Source: Amphibacillus jilinensis Y1 (GTDB lineage Bacteria > Bacillota > Bacilli > Bacillales > Amphibacillaceae). From it: DNA of 64,000 nucleotides. A model generated the notes under the pieces. It saw only the letters and a program-made list of their open reading frames with translations. It searched no databases and was not told the origin of the DNA. The DNA lies in assembly GCF_000306965.1 (NCBI RefSeq), contig NZ_JH976434.1, positions 474,102-538,101 on the forward strand, given 5' to 3'. Of the stretch, positions 24,925 through 34,670 are shown piece by piece; within the stretch, counting starts at the first letter, position 1; the number at the start of each line of letters is the position of its first letter. A program made the translations under genes and the position numbers.

Positions 24925-26373
24925 TTATTTGTGTAATTTATTGACCTCATTGGCTACGGATTCAACTTGTGTTCCTACAACAACTTGAATATTATGATCA
25001 TCAATGACATTAATACCGGGAATGCCCGTATTCTTTATCCGTTGTTGATCAACTACTGACGTGTCTTTCACTTCAAGGCGAAGACGCGTTACACAGTTAT
25101 CAATTGAAATCAGATTACTTTCTCCACCTAAACCTTGATAAATCTCTTGAGCCATTTGCGCATACTTATCATCTCCAGCGCTTTTAGTATCGGGTGACGC
25201 ATCCTCATCCCAATCCTCGTCGCCACGACCAGGCGTTTTTAGATTGAATTTCGTAATTAATACACGGAATATTACATAATAAATAACCGCAAATACTAAA
25301 CCTTGTACAATAAGCATATATGGATTGTTTGCTAAAGGCAATTGAGAACTTAAAAAAAAGTCAATAAATCCAGCACTAAAACCAAAACCGGCTGTCCAAT
25401 TAAACAATGCTGCTACCATGAGTGAAATACCACTTAACAGCGCATGAACGAAATATAGTAGCGGTGCTACAAACATAAATGAGAATTCAATCGGTTCTGT
25501 TACACCAGTTAGAAAAGCTGCAAATCCAGCCGCTAACAATAGAGCTGCAACTTGTTTCTTCTTCGTCTCTTTAGCCGTGTGGTACATGGCTAAACAAGCT
25601 GCTGGTAAACCAAACATCATGACAGGAAAGTAGCCGGCTTGATACATGCCTGTCACACCTAATTCACCTTGACCAGACCAAAAGTTACCAATGTCATTAA
25701 TTCCAACCATATCAAACCAGAATACCTGATTTAGCGCATGGTGGAGACCTGTCGGAATTAATAATCGATTAAAAAAGCCGTATAACCCTGCCCCAAACAC
25801 ACCTAGTTCGCTAAAAAATGTACCAAAACTCACCAATCCTTCATAGACAGCTGGCCAAATAAAAAACATAATAGCTGAAACAAATAGCATAGATAAAGCT
25901 GTCATGATCGGAACCGAGCGCTTACCACTAAAGAATGCAAGTGCATCAGGAAGCTTAGTTTTGCTAAAGCGATTATACATACTTGCCGCCACCAAGCCAG
26001 AAATCATCCCAATAAAGGCATTCTCAATACTTGCAAAGGCAGGTGAAACAGCATCAACTTCAATCCCTCTAAGCAATGATACAGAACTTGGAGAGAGTAA
26101 AGATGTAATCACAAGCCAGCCAACTAACCCACTTAATCCGGCTGAGCCATCTTTTTCTTTTGCCATTCCTAAAGCAACTCCGATAGCAAATAAAACCGCA
26201 ATATTGCCTAATATCGCATCACCTGCGGTTATTAAAAACGCAGCAACCACATTTTCTTCGCCCCATCCAGAATGATCCATTGAATAACCAATCCCTAAAA
26301 GTATGGCTGCTGCGGGCAAGACGGACACTGGCAACATTAGTGAGCGTCCAAGCCGTTGTAAATAACTTTTCAT
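24925..26373 (-). CDS. nagE: PTS N-acetylglucosamine-type transporter, fused IIC-IIB
   Basis: About 482 residues. IIC domain (1-375): glucose/GlcNAc permease features FNRLLIPTGLHHALN, and GVTEPIEFSFMFVAP containing the conserved Glu. IIB domain (about 400-482): phosphorylated Cys in IDNCVTRLRLEV. No IIA domain, so it needs a separate IIA of the glucose class, which is not in the window. The start at 26373 has GGGGG nine bases upstream; an ATG 15 bases upstream is possible. GlcNAc specificity is inferred from overall resemblance and from the NagR-like operator at its promoter. Confidence 0.85.
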   Translation of the reverse strand: MKSYLQRLGRSLMLPVSVLPAAAILLGIGYSMDHSGWGEENVVAAFLITAGDAILGNIAVLFAIGVALGMAKEKDGSAGLSGLVGWLVITSLLSPSSVSLLRGIEVDAVSPAFASIENAFIGMISGLVAASMYNRFSKTKLPDALAFFSGKRSVPIMTALSMLFVSAIMFFIWPAVYEGLVSFGTFFSELGVFGAGLYGFFNRLLIPTGLHHALNQVFWFDMVGINDIGNFWSGQGELGVTGMYQAGYFPVMMFGLPAACLAMYHTAKETKKKQVAALLLAAGFAAFLTGVTEPIEFSFMFVAPLLYFVHALLSGISLMVAALFNWTAGFGFSAGFIDFFLSSQLPLANNPYMLIVQGLVFAVIYYVIFRVLITKFNLKTPGRGDEDWDEDASPDTKSAGDDKYAQMAQEIYQGLGGESNLISIDNCVTRLRLEVKDTSVVDQQRIKNTGIPGINVIDDHNIQVVVGTQVESVANEVNKLHK

Positions 26374-26408
26374 TATAAAAACCCCCATCCCTAATTAAAC
26401 ACATAGAT

Positions 26409-26442
26409 AGATTAACAACTAAAGTTGTAGTTGTCTATACCG
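26409..26442 (-). promoter_or_regulatory. Promoter of nagE with dre-like GntR operator
   Basis: Minus strand TAGACA (26437-26432), 17 bases, TAATCT (26414-26409). The operator CGGTATAGACAACT covers the -35, as at 22335-22348. An inverted repeat ACAACT-AA-AGTTGT (26415-26428) lies in the spacer. A cre-like word AGAAAACGCTTTTCT at 26465-26479 lies upstream. Confidence 0.65.
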
Positions 26443-26534
26443 ATGTGAGATGATCTAACAATTAAGAAAACGCTTTTCTAATGAAGCGTTAACTTAGCTC
26501 ATGTTATTCAGTTGCGTTTTACCATGACAAAAAT

Positions 26535-26573
26535 AGAACTCTGACCCCATTCAAGTATAGGGATCAGAGCTCT
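26535..26573 (-). terminator. Terminator of the fructan operon
   Basis: Stem of about 13 bp (minus strand GAGCTCTGATCCC pairing with GGGGTCAGAGTTC, with wobble), followed by TATTTTTG. Lies 31 bases after the GH91 stop codon. Confidence 0.8.
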
Positions 26574-26603
26574 TTTAAAACAACTACACCTGATCCTCTA
26601 CGA

Positions 26604-27839
26604 CTAAGGGAGCGGTATATTTACATTGCTTTCTTCACCATCATTCTGAAACTCATTTTGATGGATACTGTCAGTCACAAGTGTACGACGCGATGGCTGC
26701 CGGACGATAATTTTCGATTCTGATAAATGAGCTACACCAATCGAATTGTTTGAGATGCGATTATTTTCTCCAGATTCTATAGTAATAGCGGCATAACCCT
26801 CTGGCAGAGCATCTGTATTGATTTGATTACCTTGTATAAACGTATTAGAGGCTACGATGTGTAGAAGTCCCCAATCTATACCTTTTTCTTCTGGGTGTGG
26901 CCGGAAGCTACTAACAGAGATCGTATTCCCACTTATTAAATTACCATAACCGGCTGCGCCTTCCTCATTTATCAATAACTCAATGATTCCTGTATAACGT
27001 GATGAAATCGTATTACTTGAAATCGTTCCGTATGTCGGATTATACAGCCGTATGTTACTTGCACCATCCGGATATATGTTGTTACCATTAATGGTAAACC
27101 ACTGTGGATTTTCCATTTCAATAGTTACGCCACTCGGTTGTGCACCTAAGGCGTTGTTAACAATACTTGCTTGTTGAGAAGCTCCATTTAAGAGGATCGA
27201 TGTATGGGTTTCTGCAATCCAAGAATTTCGTATCGATGGTGCATCTGCCCCATGCAGTTGTACACCAGTACCAACATGATTGATAACTAAATCATCTATT
27301 ACAACACGATCTGTATCTTGCACAGCCTGAATTCCTATACCATTATTTTCCTCACCGCGAATTTGGAAACTTCTGAAAGTGATTCCTGAAATACGTTGAC
27401 TACTTTCCTCATCTAAAATTTGAATAGCCGTTACTCCAGACTGAACAATCAACTTTGCTCCACCACCACCAGGTTGTGTCTTAGGATTGGAACCATCTAC
27501 ACCACTTCGCAAGCCACTATTATCGCCAACAATTGAAACATATGAGCGATCAATTTCTATTGGTGAATTAATATAAAAGTTACCGACAGGAATATAAATA
27601 GTACCTCCATTTTCACCCATATCGTTAATAATTTCGTTAAATACCTCCGCGTTATCAAAGCTCGGCTGATTAGGTTGCGCACCATAATCTAAAATATTGT
27701 AATAGCCTGCATTTTTCTCTAACCCTAAAATAGACAGCTTACTTTCAGAAAAAATCGGCAAGCTTACTGTAGCTATACCTACAACTAGACCTATTAACAA
27801 TAACAGGACGATACTTAATATCACAACGATTCTCTTCAC
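26604..27839 (-). CDS. GH91 family inulin fructotransferase-like protein, membrane-anchored
   Basis: 411 residues. An N-terminal transmembrane anchor (about 4-28, IVVILSIVLLLLIGLVVGIA) without a lipobox places the rest outside the cell. The remainder is a right-handed parallel beta helix following the pattern I recall of inulin fructotransferases: GGTIYIPVGNFYI, SYVSIVGDNSG, SGITFRSFQIRG, HGADAPSIRNSWIAE. The catalytic Asp and Glu reported for the Bacillus enzyme (D233, E244, from memory) have equivalents at D199 and E210, with the same spacing of 11. Expected reaction: cleavage of inulin to difructose anhydride, though some GH91 members hydrolyse the anhydride instead. GTG start at 27839 with AGGAGG six bases upstream. 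Last gene of the fructan operon. Confidence 0.8.
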   Translation of the reverse strand: MKRIVVILSIVLLLLIGLVVGIATVSLPIFSESKLSILGLEKNAGYYNILDYGAQPNQPSFDNAEVFNEIINDMGENGGTIYIPVGNFYINSPIEIDRSYVSIVGDNSGLRSGVDGSNPKTQPGGGGAKLIVQSGVTAIQILDEESSQRISGITFRSFQIRGEENNGIGIQAVQDTDRVVIDDLVINHVGTGVQLHGADAPSIRNSWIAETHTSILLNGASQQASIVNNALGAQPSGVTIEMENPQWFTINGNNIYPDGASNIRLYNPTYGTISSNTISSRYTGIIELLINEEGAAGYGNLISGNTISVSSFRPHPEEKGIDWGLLHIVASNTFIQGNQINTDALPEGYAAITIESGENNRISNNSIGVAHLSESKIIVRQPSRRTLVTDSIHQNEFQNDGEESNVNIPLP

Positions 27840-27989
27840 CTTATTCCTCCTCGCACAATATGTTTGCGCTTCCATTTCTACCTATTAATTTTTAGTCCCT
27901 TTCCTTTGAATGCCAACTTAATAATGCCATTATCTTTCACTGCTGGCGGATGCTTTCCGTTGGCGTGGATTGAGCTAAATCAGCATCAT

Positions 27990-28598
27990 TTAAAGGCGCT
28001 GATCACTTAGTAAATGACTTGATCCAATCCACATTATAACTAAAGCCATTGAACTCACACCTATTAGAAGAAACAATGAAAGAAATCTCAGATAAACAAT
28101 GATGAAAATTAATAAAATCAGTACTAAAGCTAGGGTGTGGAGTGGTCTTGATACCGCATAAATAAGTGCAAACTTCGGATACTGCCAAGTACGGTATTTA
28201 TAATGGACGAAGAGCGGAAAGACCGCACTCAAACTCAGCAAAATAACAAACAAGACGAAGATAAGTACACCACTCCCCAGCTGAACCCAAACCGACGAGG
28301 GGAGCGTGTGAAGTATTCGATAATAAAAATACAAACTGCTAAAACTTACACTGTAGATAAAACCAAGAAGATTAGCAGATAGAAATTCTTTTTTATAATT
28401 CTGCCAAAATATGCGCGGAAGTTTTTGATCATCTTTATTAATCACTATCTGCTTTAAGGCAGCAAATAACGCAACGATACTCGGGAAAAGCCCAAAGATA
28501 CCGATACCTATTAACAATCCAACCCAAAAAAGCATATTTAAGAGAAGGAGATGAAAACCTAGTGTACCTATCCGCATAAACCATGAATTTTGATACAT
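27990..28598 (-). CDS. DUF624/YesL family membrane protein
   Basis: 202 residues with five hydrophobic segments. YesL-type proteins are almost always next to CUT1 ABC importers and glycosidases, as here, but their role is not known. N terminus FMRIGTLGFHLLLLNMLFWVG and the loop GLFPSIVALFAALKQ are typical. GGAGGAG lies before the ATG. Between fructokinase and the GH91 gene. The 150 bases after it hold a decayed piece of the GC-rich Bacillaceae repeat (GCGGATGCTTTCCG, near 27945). Confidence 0.85.
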   Translation of the reverse strand: MYQNSWFMRIGTLGFHLLLLNMLFWVGLLIGIGIFGLFPSIVALFAALKQIVINKDDQKLPRIFWQNYKKEFLSANLLGFIYSVSFSSLYFYYRILHTLPSSVWVQLGSGVLIFVLFVILLSLSAVFPLFVHYKYRTWQYPKFALIYAVSRPLHTLALVLILLIFIIVYLRFLSLFLLIGVSSMALVIMWIGSSHLLSDQRL

Positions 28599-28615
28599 TT
28601 CTCCTCCCCCATTTC

Positions 28616-29578
28616 TTATTTGAGTAAATATTGGTTCACGTCATCGTATGTCGGGATACTATCTATCCCTCCCAATTTCGTGCAAACAAGTGCAGCAACA
28701 ACATTACTAAACATCACATAATCCACTAACAGCTCTTCATCCATCAACACATCAGAATATTTGGATTCTTTTGCAAGTCGACTCAGTAAAGCACCAATAA
28801 ACGCATCTCCAGCACCTGTAGAATCTATCGATTTAATATTTATACTTTTTACTATTCGATTAAAGCTTTGTGTAGATACATAGGTTCCTTTTGCACCAAG
28901 CGTAACCATAACGACCTCAACACCTAACTGGTGTATCACATCTACACCTCGGCTCAAATCTGATTGATTCGTAATTAAGGCTAATTCATCTTCACTTACC
29001 TTAACCAAGTTTGCCTTTTTACAGCACTGTGTTACCCATGTAATGAAAGCAGCTGTCTTACCTTGCCAGAGATCACCCCTATAATTGGGATCAAATGATA
29101 CAAATTTATTTCGGTTGTGCCCATGCTCCATTAACGCAAGATACGTTTTTCGAAATGGATCAGATAATAAAGCAGTGGCTGAACCAAAGTGTAATATATT
29201 GATTTCCTCTAATTGATCCTCAGCGATATCATCAAGGGTGTAATATTGGTCGGCACCTCTAGCAAAAGTAAAATCGCGTTCTCCTGTTGCGTCTAATGAC
29301 ACAAAGGCAAAAGTGGTGTGATGATCGGGATCTTTTTTGAGCATCTTAGTATGCACACCTTGTTCATGAAGCGTCGCTTCTAAAAAATGGCCAAATGCAT
29401 CATCACCTACTTTACCGCCAAAATATGCTTCCCCACCAAAAGCAGAAACGACTGAACAAACATTCGCCGGCGCGCCACCTGCCCGCTTAATAAAGTGGTT
29501 CCCTTCCATTAATTTTACATCTACATCTTGACAAAAAAAGTCGATTAGTAACTCACCAATGCAGGCTACTTTACTCAT
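28616..29578 (-). CDS. scrK: Fructokinase, PfkB family
   Basis: 320 residues. Ribokinase-fold sugar kinase: N-terminal GELLIDF, FIKRAGGAPANVC substrate motif, and the C-terminal anion hole and base DSTGAGDAFIGALL (Asp about 254). Phosphorylates fructose to fructose 6-phosphate for glycolysis. Coupled in the operon to the GH32 fructosidase, 24 bases upstream, which releases fructose. GGATGAGAG precedes the ATG. Confidence 0.9.
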   Translation of the reverse strand: MSKVACIGELLIDFFCQDVDVKLMEGNHFIKRAGGAPANVCSVVSAFGGEAYFGGKVGDDAFGHFLEATLHEQGVHTKMLKKDPDHHTTFAFVSLDATGERDFTFARGADQYYTLDDIAEDQLEEINILHFGSATALLSDPFRKTYLALMEHGHNRNKFVSFDPNYRGDLWQGKTAAFITWVTQCCKKANLVKVSEDELALITNQSDLSRGVDVIHQLGVEVVMVTLGAKGTYVSTQSFNRIVKSINIKSIDSTGAGDAFIGALLSRLAKESKYSDVLMDEELLVDYVMFSNVVAALVCTKLGGIDSIPTYDDVNQYLLK

Positions 29579-29601
29579 TCTCTCATCCTTTCCATCAAGG
29601 C

Positions 29602-31065
29602 TTATGCTTCATCACCTATTTTGATTCGACTACATTTACCTTCAATTAATTTTGCTTCTGAACTATCACTTGTAATGATGAGCTTATCAAATGCAGCATG
29701 CGGGTAAACCAAACTTGTCAATGCATATCTCCCATCATCATTAAAGATTTCTATAGAAGAATGATCGATAACCATCTGTAAGCGATCGTGTTTATTTGTT
29801 GCAACAGGTAATACTTGTTTAGCCGAAAACAACTCTGAAAACTCAACAATCCCTATACGACTACGATCTAATACGATAGCTTTTTTTAAATAGTCCAACT
29901 TTACAATAAGCTCCTCATCACGATCTGTTTGAAAGATAAAGTCTATTTCTTTGGCCCCTGCGGGATCGACGAGCACCTCGACCATGAATGGTACTCCTTC
30001 TAATGAAACTTGCAAATTATTTATTAGTTGATTTGGCTTGAACGGTATCGACTCATACATGTATTGCATGATTTCTTCAACTAGCACTTGTTTTAAAAGC
30101 ATTCCTTCGTTTGTTTCAATCAGTGATAGTTTACGAGGAAGTGTCATTTGTCCACGCCACTCCCCCGTGGGCACGTGATTCGCATAACGCCAATTACTCA
30201 TCCACCCCATATAAATACGTCGACCATCTACTTGAGGTATATCTGAGAAACTCACTCCGGCATAATTATCTTTTCCGTAATCTAACCACCTTACAAGGTC
30301 ATCTTGAGGTGTGAAAATTTCCCCATCAAAATCTCCAATAAAGTATTGCGTCTTTGAACCTTCTTGTTTATCAGGATTGTCTCCTACACTAACTAACATA
30401 ACCCATTTCGTTTTATTTGTACCTTCAATCTGGAGTTCAAACAAGTCGGGACATTCCCAAACAGCCTCTTGATAGCCCTTCCCTTCCCCAAATTCACTTT
30501 TAAATTGCCAATCAACCAAATTCCGGGATGTATAAATCATCACCGTTTGACCAGTCGCAAGAATCATGACCCAACGCTTAATCTTCTCATACCAAAAAAC
30601 TTTTGGATCTCGAAAATCGACTTTATCTGGGTGCTTTAATACCGGATTACCTGAATAGCTCACCCAACTTTTACCTTCATCTTTACTGTAAGCTAAGCTT
30701 TGATATTGTTTTGGTGGTCCGGAAGATTGCTCTAGGTGATGGGTAAAGATAGCTACCATACCAGGCTGATCGCCAAAGAAGCCTGATGTATTATTCCAAT
30801 CGATGACAATACTTCCCGAAAAAATCATACCTAATTCATCTGGGAAGAGCGCAATAGCCTGCTCTTCCCAGTGGATCATATCCTTACTAATCGCATGCCC
30901 CCAGTGCATTGGTCCCCATACACTAGCATTTGGATTATGTTGAAAAAACAAATGATACATGCCATTGAAAAAAACCATCCCATTTGGGTCATTCATCCAA
31001 TTTTTTTTTGGAGCAAAATGTATTTTGGGTCTAAATTGATTATTTGTCTGTAGCAAGCTAACCAT
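29602..31065 (-). CDS. Intracellular GH32 fructosidase (sucrose/fructan/levanase type)
   Basis: 487 residues without signal peptide. Five-bladed propeller with the three GH32 catalytic signatures: NWMNDPNG (nucleophile Asp26), FRDPKVFW (Asp153 transition-state stabiliser), ECPD (acid/base Glu204). The C-terminal beta-sandwich is present. Acts on imported fructo-oligosaccharides, sucrose or difructose anhydride; which one cannot be told. The ATG at 31065 abuts AGAGAGG, so a TTG nine bases later (31056) may be the true start. Followed by fructokinase. Confidence 0.9.
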   Translation of the reverse strand: MVSLLQTNNQFRPKIHFAPKKNWMNDPNGMVFFNGMYHLFFQHNPNASVWGPMHWGHAISKDMIHWEEQAIALFPDELGMIFSGSIVIDWNNTSGFFGDQPGMVAIFTHHLEQSSGPPKQYQSLAYSKDEGKSWVSYSGNPVLKHPDKVDFRDPKVFWYEKIKRWVMILATGQTVMIYTSRNLVDWQFKSEFGEGKGYQEAVWECPDLFELQIEGTNKTKWVMLVSVGDNPDKQEGSKTQYFIGDFDGEIFTPQDDLVRWLDYGKDNYAGVSFSDIPQVDGRRIYMGWMSNWRYANHVPTGEWRGQMTLPRKLSLIETNEGMLLKQVLVEEIMQYMYESIPFKPNQLINNLQVSLEGVPFMVEVLVDPAGAKEIDFIFQTDRDEELIVKLDYLKKAIVLDRSRIGIVEFSELFSAKQVLPVATNKHDRLQMVIDHSSIEIFNDDGRYALTSLVYPHAAFDKLIITSDSSEAKLIEGKCSRIKIGDEA

Positions 31066-31070
31066 CCTCT

Positions 31071-32663
31071 CTATTCATGTGAACGATCGTAACCGTCTTG
31101 TTTAATTTGCAACCATTCTTGGACACCAAGACGGTCTAATTCTTGTAAATACTCATCCCACTCTGCATCCGCATTCCCATTCGTGATCCATTCTGCCTTC
31201 TTCCGGTGAATATATGGGATTAAATCGGCTTCTATTGTTGATAATCGATCCAATTCATCATTATCAAAGAAAACATTTGGAAAAATATTATCTGCTTGCA
31301 TATAAGGAACCATTACTTCATCCATCAAATTAAGTCTCCATGCGGCATCATCAGGCATCGTTGTCACATCACCGTAGTATTTATCCAAGATAGCTAATGG
31401 TCCTCCTACAGATGTTTTTTCCCTTAACTCAACAGGTGCTGCCCCATCAAGTGGCAGATGCCTTAACATCTCATGTTCTTCATCATATTCAAAAATATTC
31501 TGCAATTCATCATCACCATATGTTCCCCAATTATTCTGAACAGATTGTAACGGGTCGTAGAGCTGGTCAATCCATTTTGCAGTTAGTTCTAAATTCTCAT
31601 TAGCACTCGTAATAACCATCCGCGAACGATCAAAGCCCATTCCATTTGTACGTGGTACATTAATCTGTCCATCAGGACCTTCAAGTGGATTCATTAAATC
31701 ATAATCATCGCCCATACCGGTAATGTTTCCTTTGTCCCACGTGAAGTATAGTCCATACCTCCCTTCTTGACCTTTTGCAACATATGTCGGCCAGTCATGT
31801 TCGAATGCTTCTATATCTATAAGTTGCTCATCATACAATTCATTCATGAAATGAATTGCATCTTTATAACCTTCTTGCATTGATGTAAGTAATACCTCAT
31901 GATTATTTGTAACGACTGTATGGTCCCAATTATCACCATAGCCAAATGCGCCGAATAGGAATCCTGGATCTTGACCACCGTCATTAATGATGAATGACAT
32001 CGGAATGGTTTGACCATCTCCTGCTGGATCATTATCTCTAAAGGCAATCAAAACTTCTTTTAATTCTTCAGTTGTCTGTGGCATATCTAGACCAAGTTCT
32101 TCAAGCCAATCTACATTAATCCATGGAAAGTTATCAACTGAATGTATACTGCCTCTGCCTTCTCCTAATTCTTCGATCCAAGGAAAAGCATAAATATTAC
32201 CGTCAGGTGCTGTCATCATTGCCTTATATTCTGGCGAGTGTTCAAGTATTGCTTGTAAATTTGGCATATGTTGATCAATCAAATCATTTAGCGGAATAAT
32301 AGCTCCGTCATTTGCATAATTTAATAATTCATAATCACTAAATGCTGCATTTTTAATGGCATCTGGCATTTCACCTGTAGCGAGAGCTAGGTTGCGGCGT
32401 TCATCAAATGTTTCACCAGTAAAGTTCAACCAGTCAATATGGACACCTGTCTCTTCCTCTAAACGTTGATAAATTAACTTCTCATTTGGATCATCTGGTG
32501 CCATTGGGGAGCTTGATGTCATGAATTTAAGGGTAACTGTTTCCTCTAAGGGGAAACTTATATTTTCGAGACCATAATCTTCAGAATGTGAAACTTCTTC
32601 CCCACCACACGCGGTTAACAGTAAAGCAACGATAACCATGAGTAAACTGAAATATTTTTTCAT
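31071..32663 (-). CDS. Extracellular solute-binding lipoprotein, LplA/YtcQ type
   Basis: About 530 residues, the large type used by LplABC-like polysaccharide-fragment importers. Lipobox LTAC (Cys19 of this start). It contains TLKFMTSSSPMAPDDPNEK and DWLNFTGETFDERRNLALATG, usual in the family. It binds the product of the extracellular fructan enzyme. The ATG at 32663 is preferred: AAGGAG lies eight bases before it, whereas the GTG at 32672 overlaps that site. Followed six bases later by the GH32 gene. Confidence 0.88.
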   Translation of the reverse strand: MKKYFSLLMVIVALLLTACGGEEVSHSEDYGLENISFPLEETVTLKFMTSSSPMAPDDPNEKLIYQRLEEETGVHIDWLNFTGETFDERRNLALATGEMPDAIKNAAFSDYELLNYANDGAIIPLNDLIDQHMPNLQAILEHSPEYKAMMTAPDGNIYAFPWIEELGEGRGSIHSVDNFPWINVDWLEELGLDMPQTTEELKEVLIAFRDNDPAGDGQTIPMSFIINDGGQDPGFLFGAFGYGDNWDHTVVTNNHEVLLTSMQEGYKDAIHFMNELYDEQLIDIEAFEHDWPTYVAKGQEGRYGLYFTWDKGNITGMGDDYDLMNPLEGPDGQINVPRTNGMGFDRSRMVITSANENLELTAKWIDQLYDPLQSVQNNWGTYGDDELQNIFEYDEEHEMLRHLPLDGAAPVELREKTSVGGPLAILDKYYGDVTTMPDDAAWRLNLMDEVMVPYMQADNIFPNVFFDNDELDRLSTIEADLIPYIHRKKAEWITNGNADAEWDEYLQELDRLGVQEWLQIKQDGYDRSHE

Positions 32664-32681
32664 TTTTGACACTCCTTTTTC

Positions 32682-33575
32682 TTATTTTAATGAGCCAACC
32701 ATAACCCCTTTTTCAAAGTACTTTTGAAAAAATGGATACATAACCATAAGCGGTAAGCTTGCTACCACAATGGATGAATATTTAATCATCTCTGCTGCAC
32801 GTTGCATTTCAGCACGTGCCAGCTGATCCGCAATCATACCTGGAGGCACTTCATTTTGCACCAGGATTTCACGTAATACGAGCTGCAGAGGATATAATGA
32901 ACGATCGTTCAAGTAAATCATCGCATCAAAATAAGCATTCCACTGCCCAATAAAAGCAAAGAGAGCGATTACAAAAATGATCGGCTTTGAAAGTGGTAAA
33001 ATAATGCTTAAAAATATCCGTAAATCTGATGCACCATCTATTTCTGCTGCTTCTTTCAGTTCCTTTGGTACCCCTTTAAAAAAAGTACGTGTTAAAATAA
33101 TGTTCCAAACCCCTACTGCCCCTGGTAAAATAATTGCCCAAGGTGTATTGATTAGACCTAAACTCCTCACAACGAGATAGGTAGGAATCATTCCACCATT
33201 AAAAAACATCGCAAACAGAAAGAATACGGTAATGATTTTCCCACCTACTAGCGTTTCAACAGATAAAGCATAGCCTGCTAGCACAGTGAATGAAACAGCG
33301 ATAAACGTGAAGCCAGATGCATATAGGACAGAGTTTAAAAAACCTCTTACAATCGAACCATCTTCAAAGATACGTCGATAACCGTCAAGCGTCCAATGGT
33401 CAGGGTTAAATGAGATCCCCTGATTCAGTAAAATGTTTGGCTTTAAGAAAGACCCTACAACGACATAAGCAATTGGGATTGTAACCGCTAATACAATCAA
33501 AACAAGTAGAATCTTATTAAGAAATAATATCATCCGATCAAAGCGTGAATTATTGATAAGCGTTTGCTTAGACAT
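32682..33575 (-). CDS. ABC permease, YtcP/LplC type
   Basis: 297 residues, six hydrophobic segments, EAA loop KEAAEIDGASDLRIFLSIILP, and the C terminus EKGVMVGSLKG-like (here ends MVGSLK). Pairs with the permease encoded just upstream. No ATPase gene in this operon. Confidence 0.9.
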   Translation of the reverse strand: MSKQTLINNSRFDRMILFLNKILLVLIVLAVTIPIAYVVVGSFLKPNILLNQGISFNPDHWTLDGYRRIFEDGSIVRGFLNSVLYASGFTFIAVSFTVLAGYALSVETLVGGKIITVFFLFAMFFNGGMIPTYLVVRSLGLINTPWAIILPGAVGVWNIILTRTFFKGVPKELKEAAEIDGASDLRIFLSIILPLSKPIIFVIALFAFIGQWNAYFDAMIYLNDRSLYPLQLVLREILVQNEVPPGMIADQLARAEMQRAAEMIKYSSIVVASLPLMVMYPFFQKYFEKGVMVGSLK

Positions 33576-33592
33576 GGCGTTACTTCCTTTCT

Positions 33593-34567
33593 TTAATAAA
33601 GCGTTTCACCATTGAGTTTTTTAATAACTCCATTAGCAATGACTAAAAGAATTAACCCAATGACCGTATTAAACAAGCCCACTGCCGCACCAAATGACCA
33701 GTCTCCAGATAATAAACCACGTTTATAAACATACGTATCAATAATTTCAGAGGCCGGAATGTTCATATCTGTTTGCAATAAATAGGCTTTTTCAAAACCT
33801 ACCCCCATAATGCCGCCGACCGCTAATATGAAGAGAACTGCCATAACTGGCTTGAGAACTTGGACGTCAATATGCCAAATACGTTGTAAAAGCGAAGCAC
33901 CATCAATGGTCGCCGCATCATGTAGTTGTGGATCTGCATTCGATAAGGCAGCTACATACACAATTGATGAAAACCCTGCTCCTTGCCAAATTCCAGAAAG
34001 AATGAATATGGTTCTAAAGTAGTCTGGATTAGACATAAATGCGATTGAATCACCTGTAGTTTGAGTAATCAACGCATTAATCGGTCCCGCTGGTGATAAG
34101 AAAATAAAAATCATTCCCGCAATAACGACCGTCGAGATAAAGTGTGGCGCATAAACAATCAATTGAATATTTTTCTTGATTTTTGCTCGTCTAACTTGAT
34201 TTAACATAAGTGCAAGTAGAACTGGGACAGGAAACCCAATAACTAAGCCATATACACTCAATTTTATGGTGTTTGAGAAGATTTGAAAAAAATTGGGTGA
34301 TGTGAGAAAGCTTCTAAAGTGTGACAAACCTACCCACTCACTTCCAAAGATGCCACGTGTGACACTAAAATCTTGAAAAGCAATTAGAACACCATACATT
34401 GGAATGTAGTTAAAGATAAAAACGAGTGTAACAGCTGGTAGCAAGAAAAGGTAAAGAATGTAATTTTTCTTCATGTATGCCCATTTTGATTCTTTTTTTG
34501 ATTTGTGATCGTATTTAATATCTTTCATTAGACCTTTATTGATCACATCTTCTGGTTGCTTCATCAT
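33593..34567 (-). CDS. ABC permease, LplB/YteP type
   Basis: 324 residues. About 35 cytoplasmic residues, then six hydrophobic segments; FNYIPMYGVLIAFQDF is the family N-terminal signature. The EAA loop reads DAATIDGASLLQRIWHIDVQVL. First gene of the fructan operon. AAGGAG lies before paired ATG codons at 34567 and 34564. Confidence 0.9.
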   Translation of the reverse strand: MMKQPEDVINKGLMKDIKYDHKSKKESKWAYMKKNYILYLFLLPAVTLVFIFNYIPMYGVLIAFQDFSVTRGIFGSEWVGLSHFRSFLTSPNFFQIFSNTIKLSVYGLVIGFPVPVLLALMLNQVRRAKIKKNIQLIVYAPHFISTVVIAGMIFIFLSPAGPINALITQTTGDSIAFMSNPDYFRTIFILSGIWQGAGFSSIVYVAALSNADPQLHDAATIDGASLLQRIWHIDVQVLKPVMAVLFILAVGGIMGVGFEKAYLLQTDMNIPASEIIDTYVYKRGLLSGDWSFGAAVGLFNTVIGLILLVIANGVIKKLNGETLY

Positions 34568-34594
34568 TTCAACTCCTTTTAGTCAAGTAAAAAA

Positions 34595-34617
34595 AGTATC
34601 CGCTTACAATTGTAAGC
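34595..34617 (-). promoter_or_regulatory. cre-like site and overlapping palindrome in the fructan leader
   Basis: Minus strand TGTAAGCGGATACT (34608-34595) differs from the CcpA cre consensus TGNAARCGNWWWCA only at the last base. It overlaps a perfect 16-bp palindrome GCTTACAATTGTAAGC (34602-34617). It lies downstream of the predicted transcription start, suggesting roadblock-type catabolite repression. Confidence 0.5.
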
Positions 34618-34621
34618 ATTT

Positions 34622-34645
34622 ATTATGTCAACCGGTTGACATAAT
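34622..34645. promoter_or_regulatory. Second LacI operator of the fructan operon
   Basis: A 24-bp perfect palindrome with core TGTCAACCGGTTGACA, identical in core to the operator at 34685-34718. The centres are 68 bp apart. It lies downstream of the predicted start of transcription. Confidence 0.8.
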
Positions 34646-34670
34646 GGTTAAAAATTGATTGCGCACGTTT

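Noticed and set aside
26604-27839. Pectate lyase or polygalacturonase for the beta-helix protein
   Set aside because: The operon is fructose-directed, and the motif order and the Asp/Glu pair fit GH91 better than pectin enzymes.
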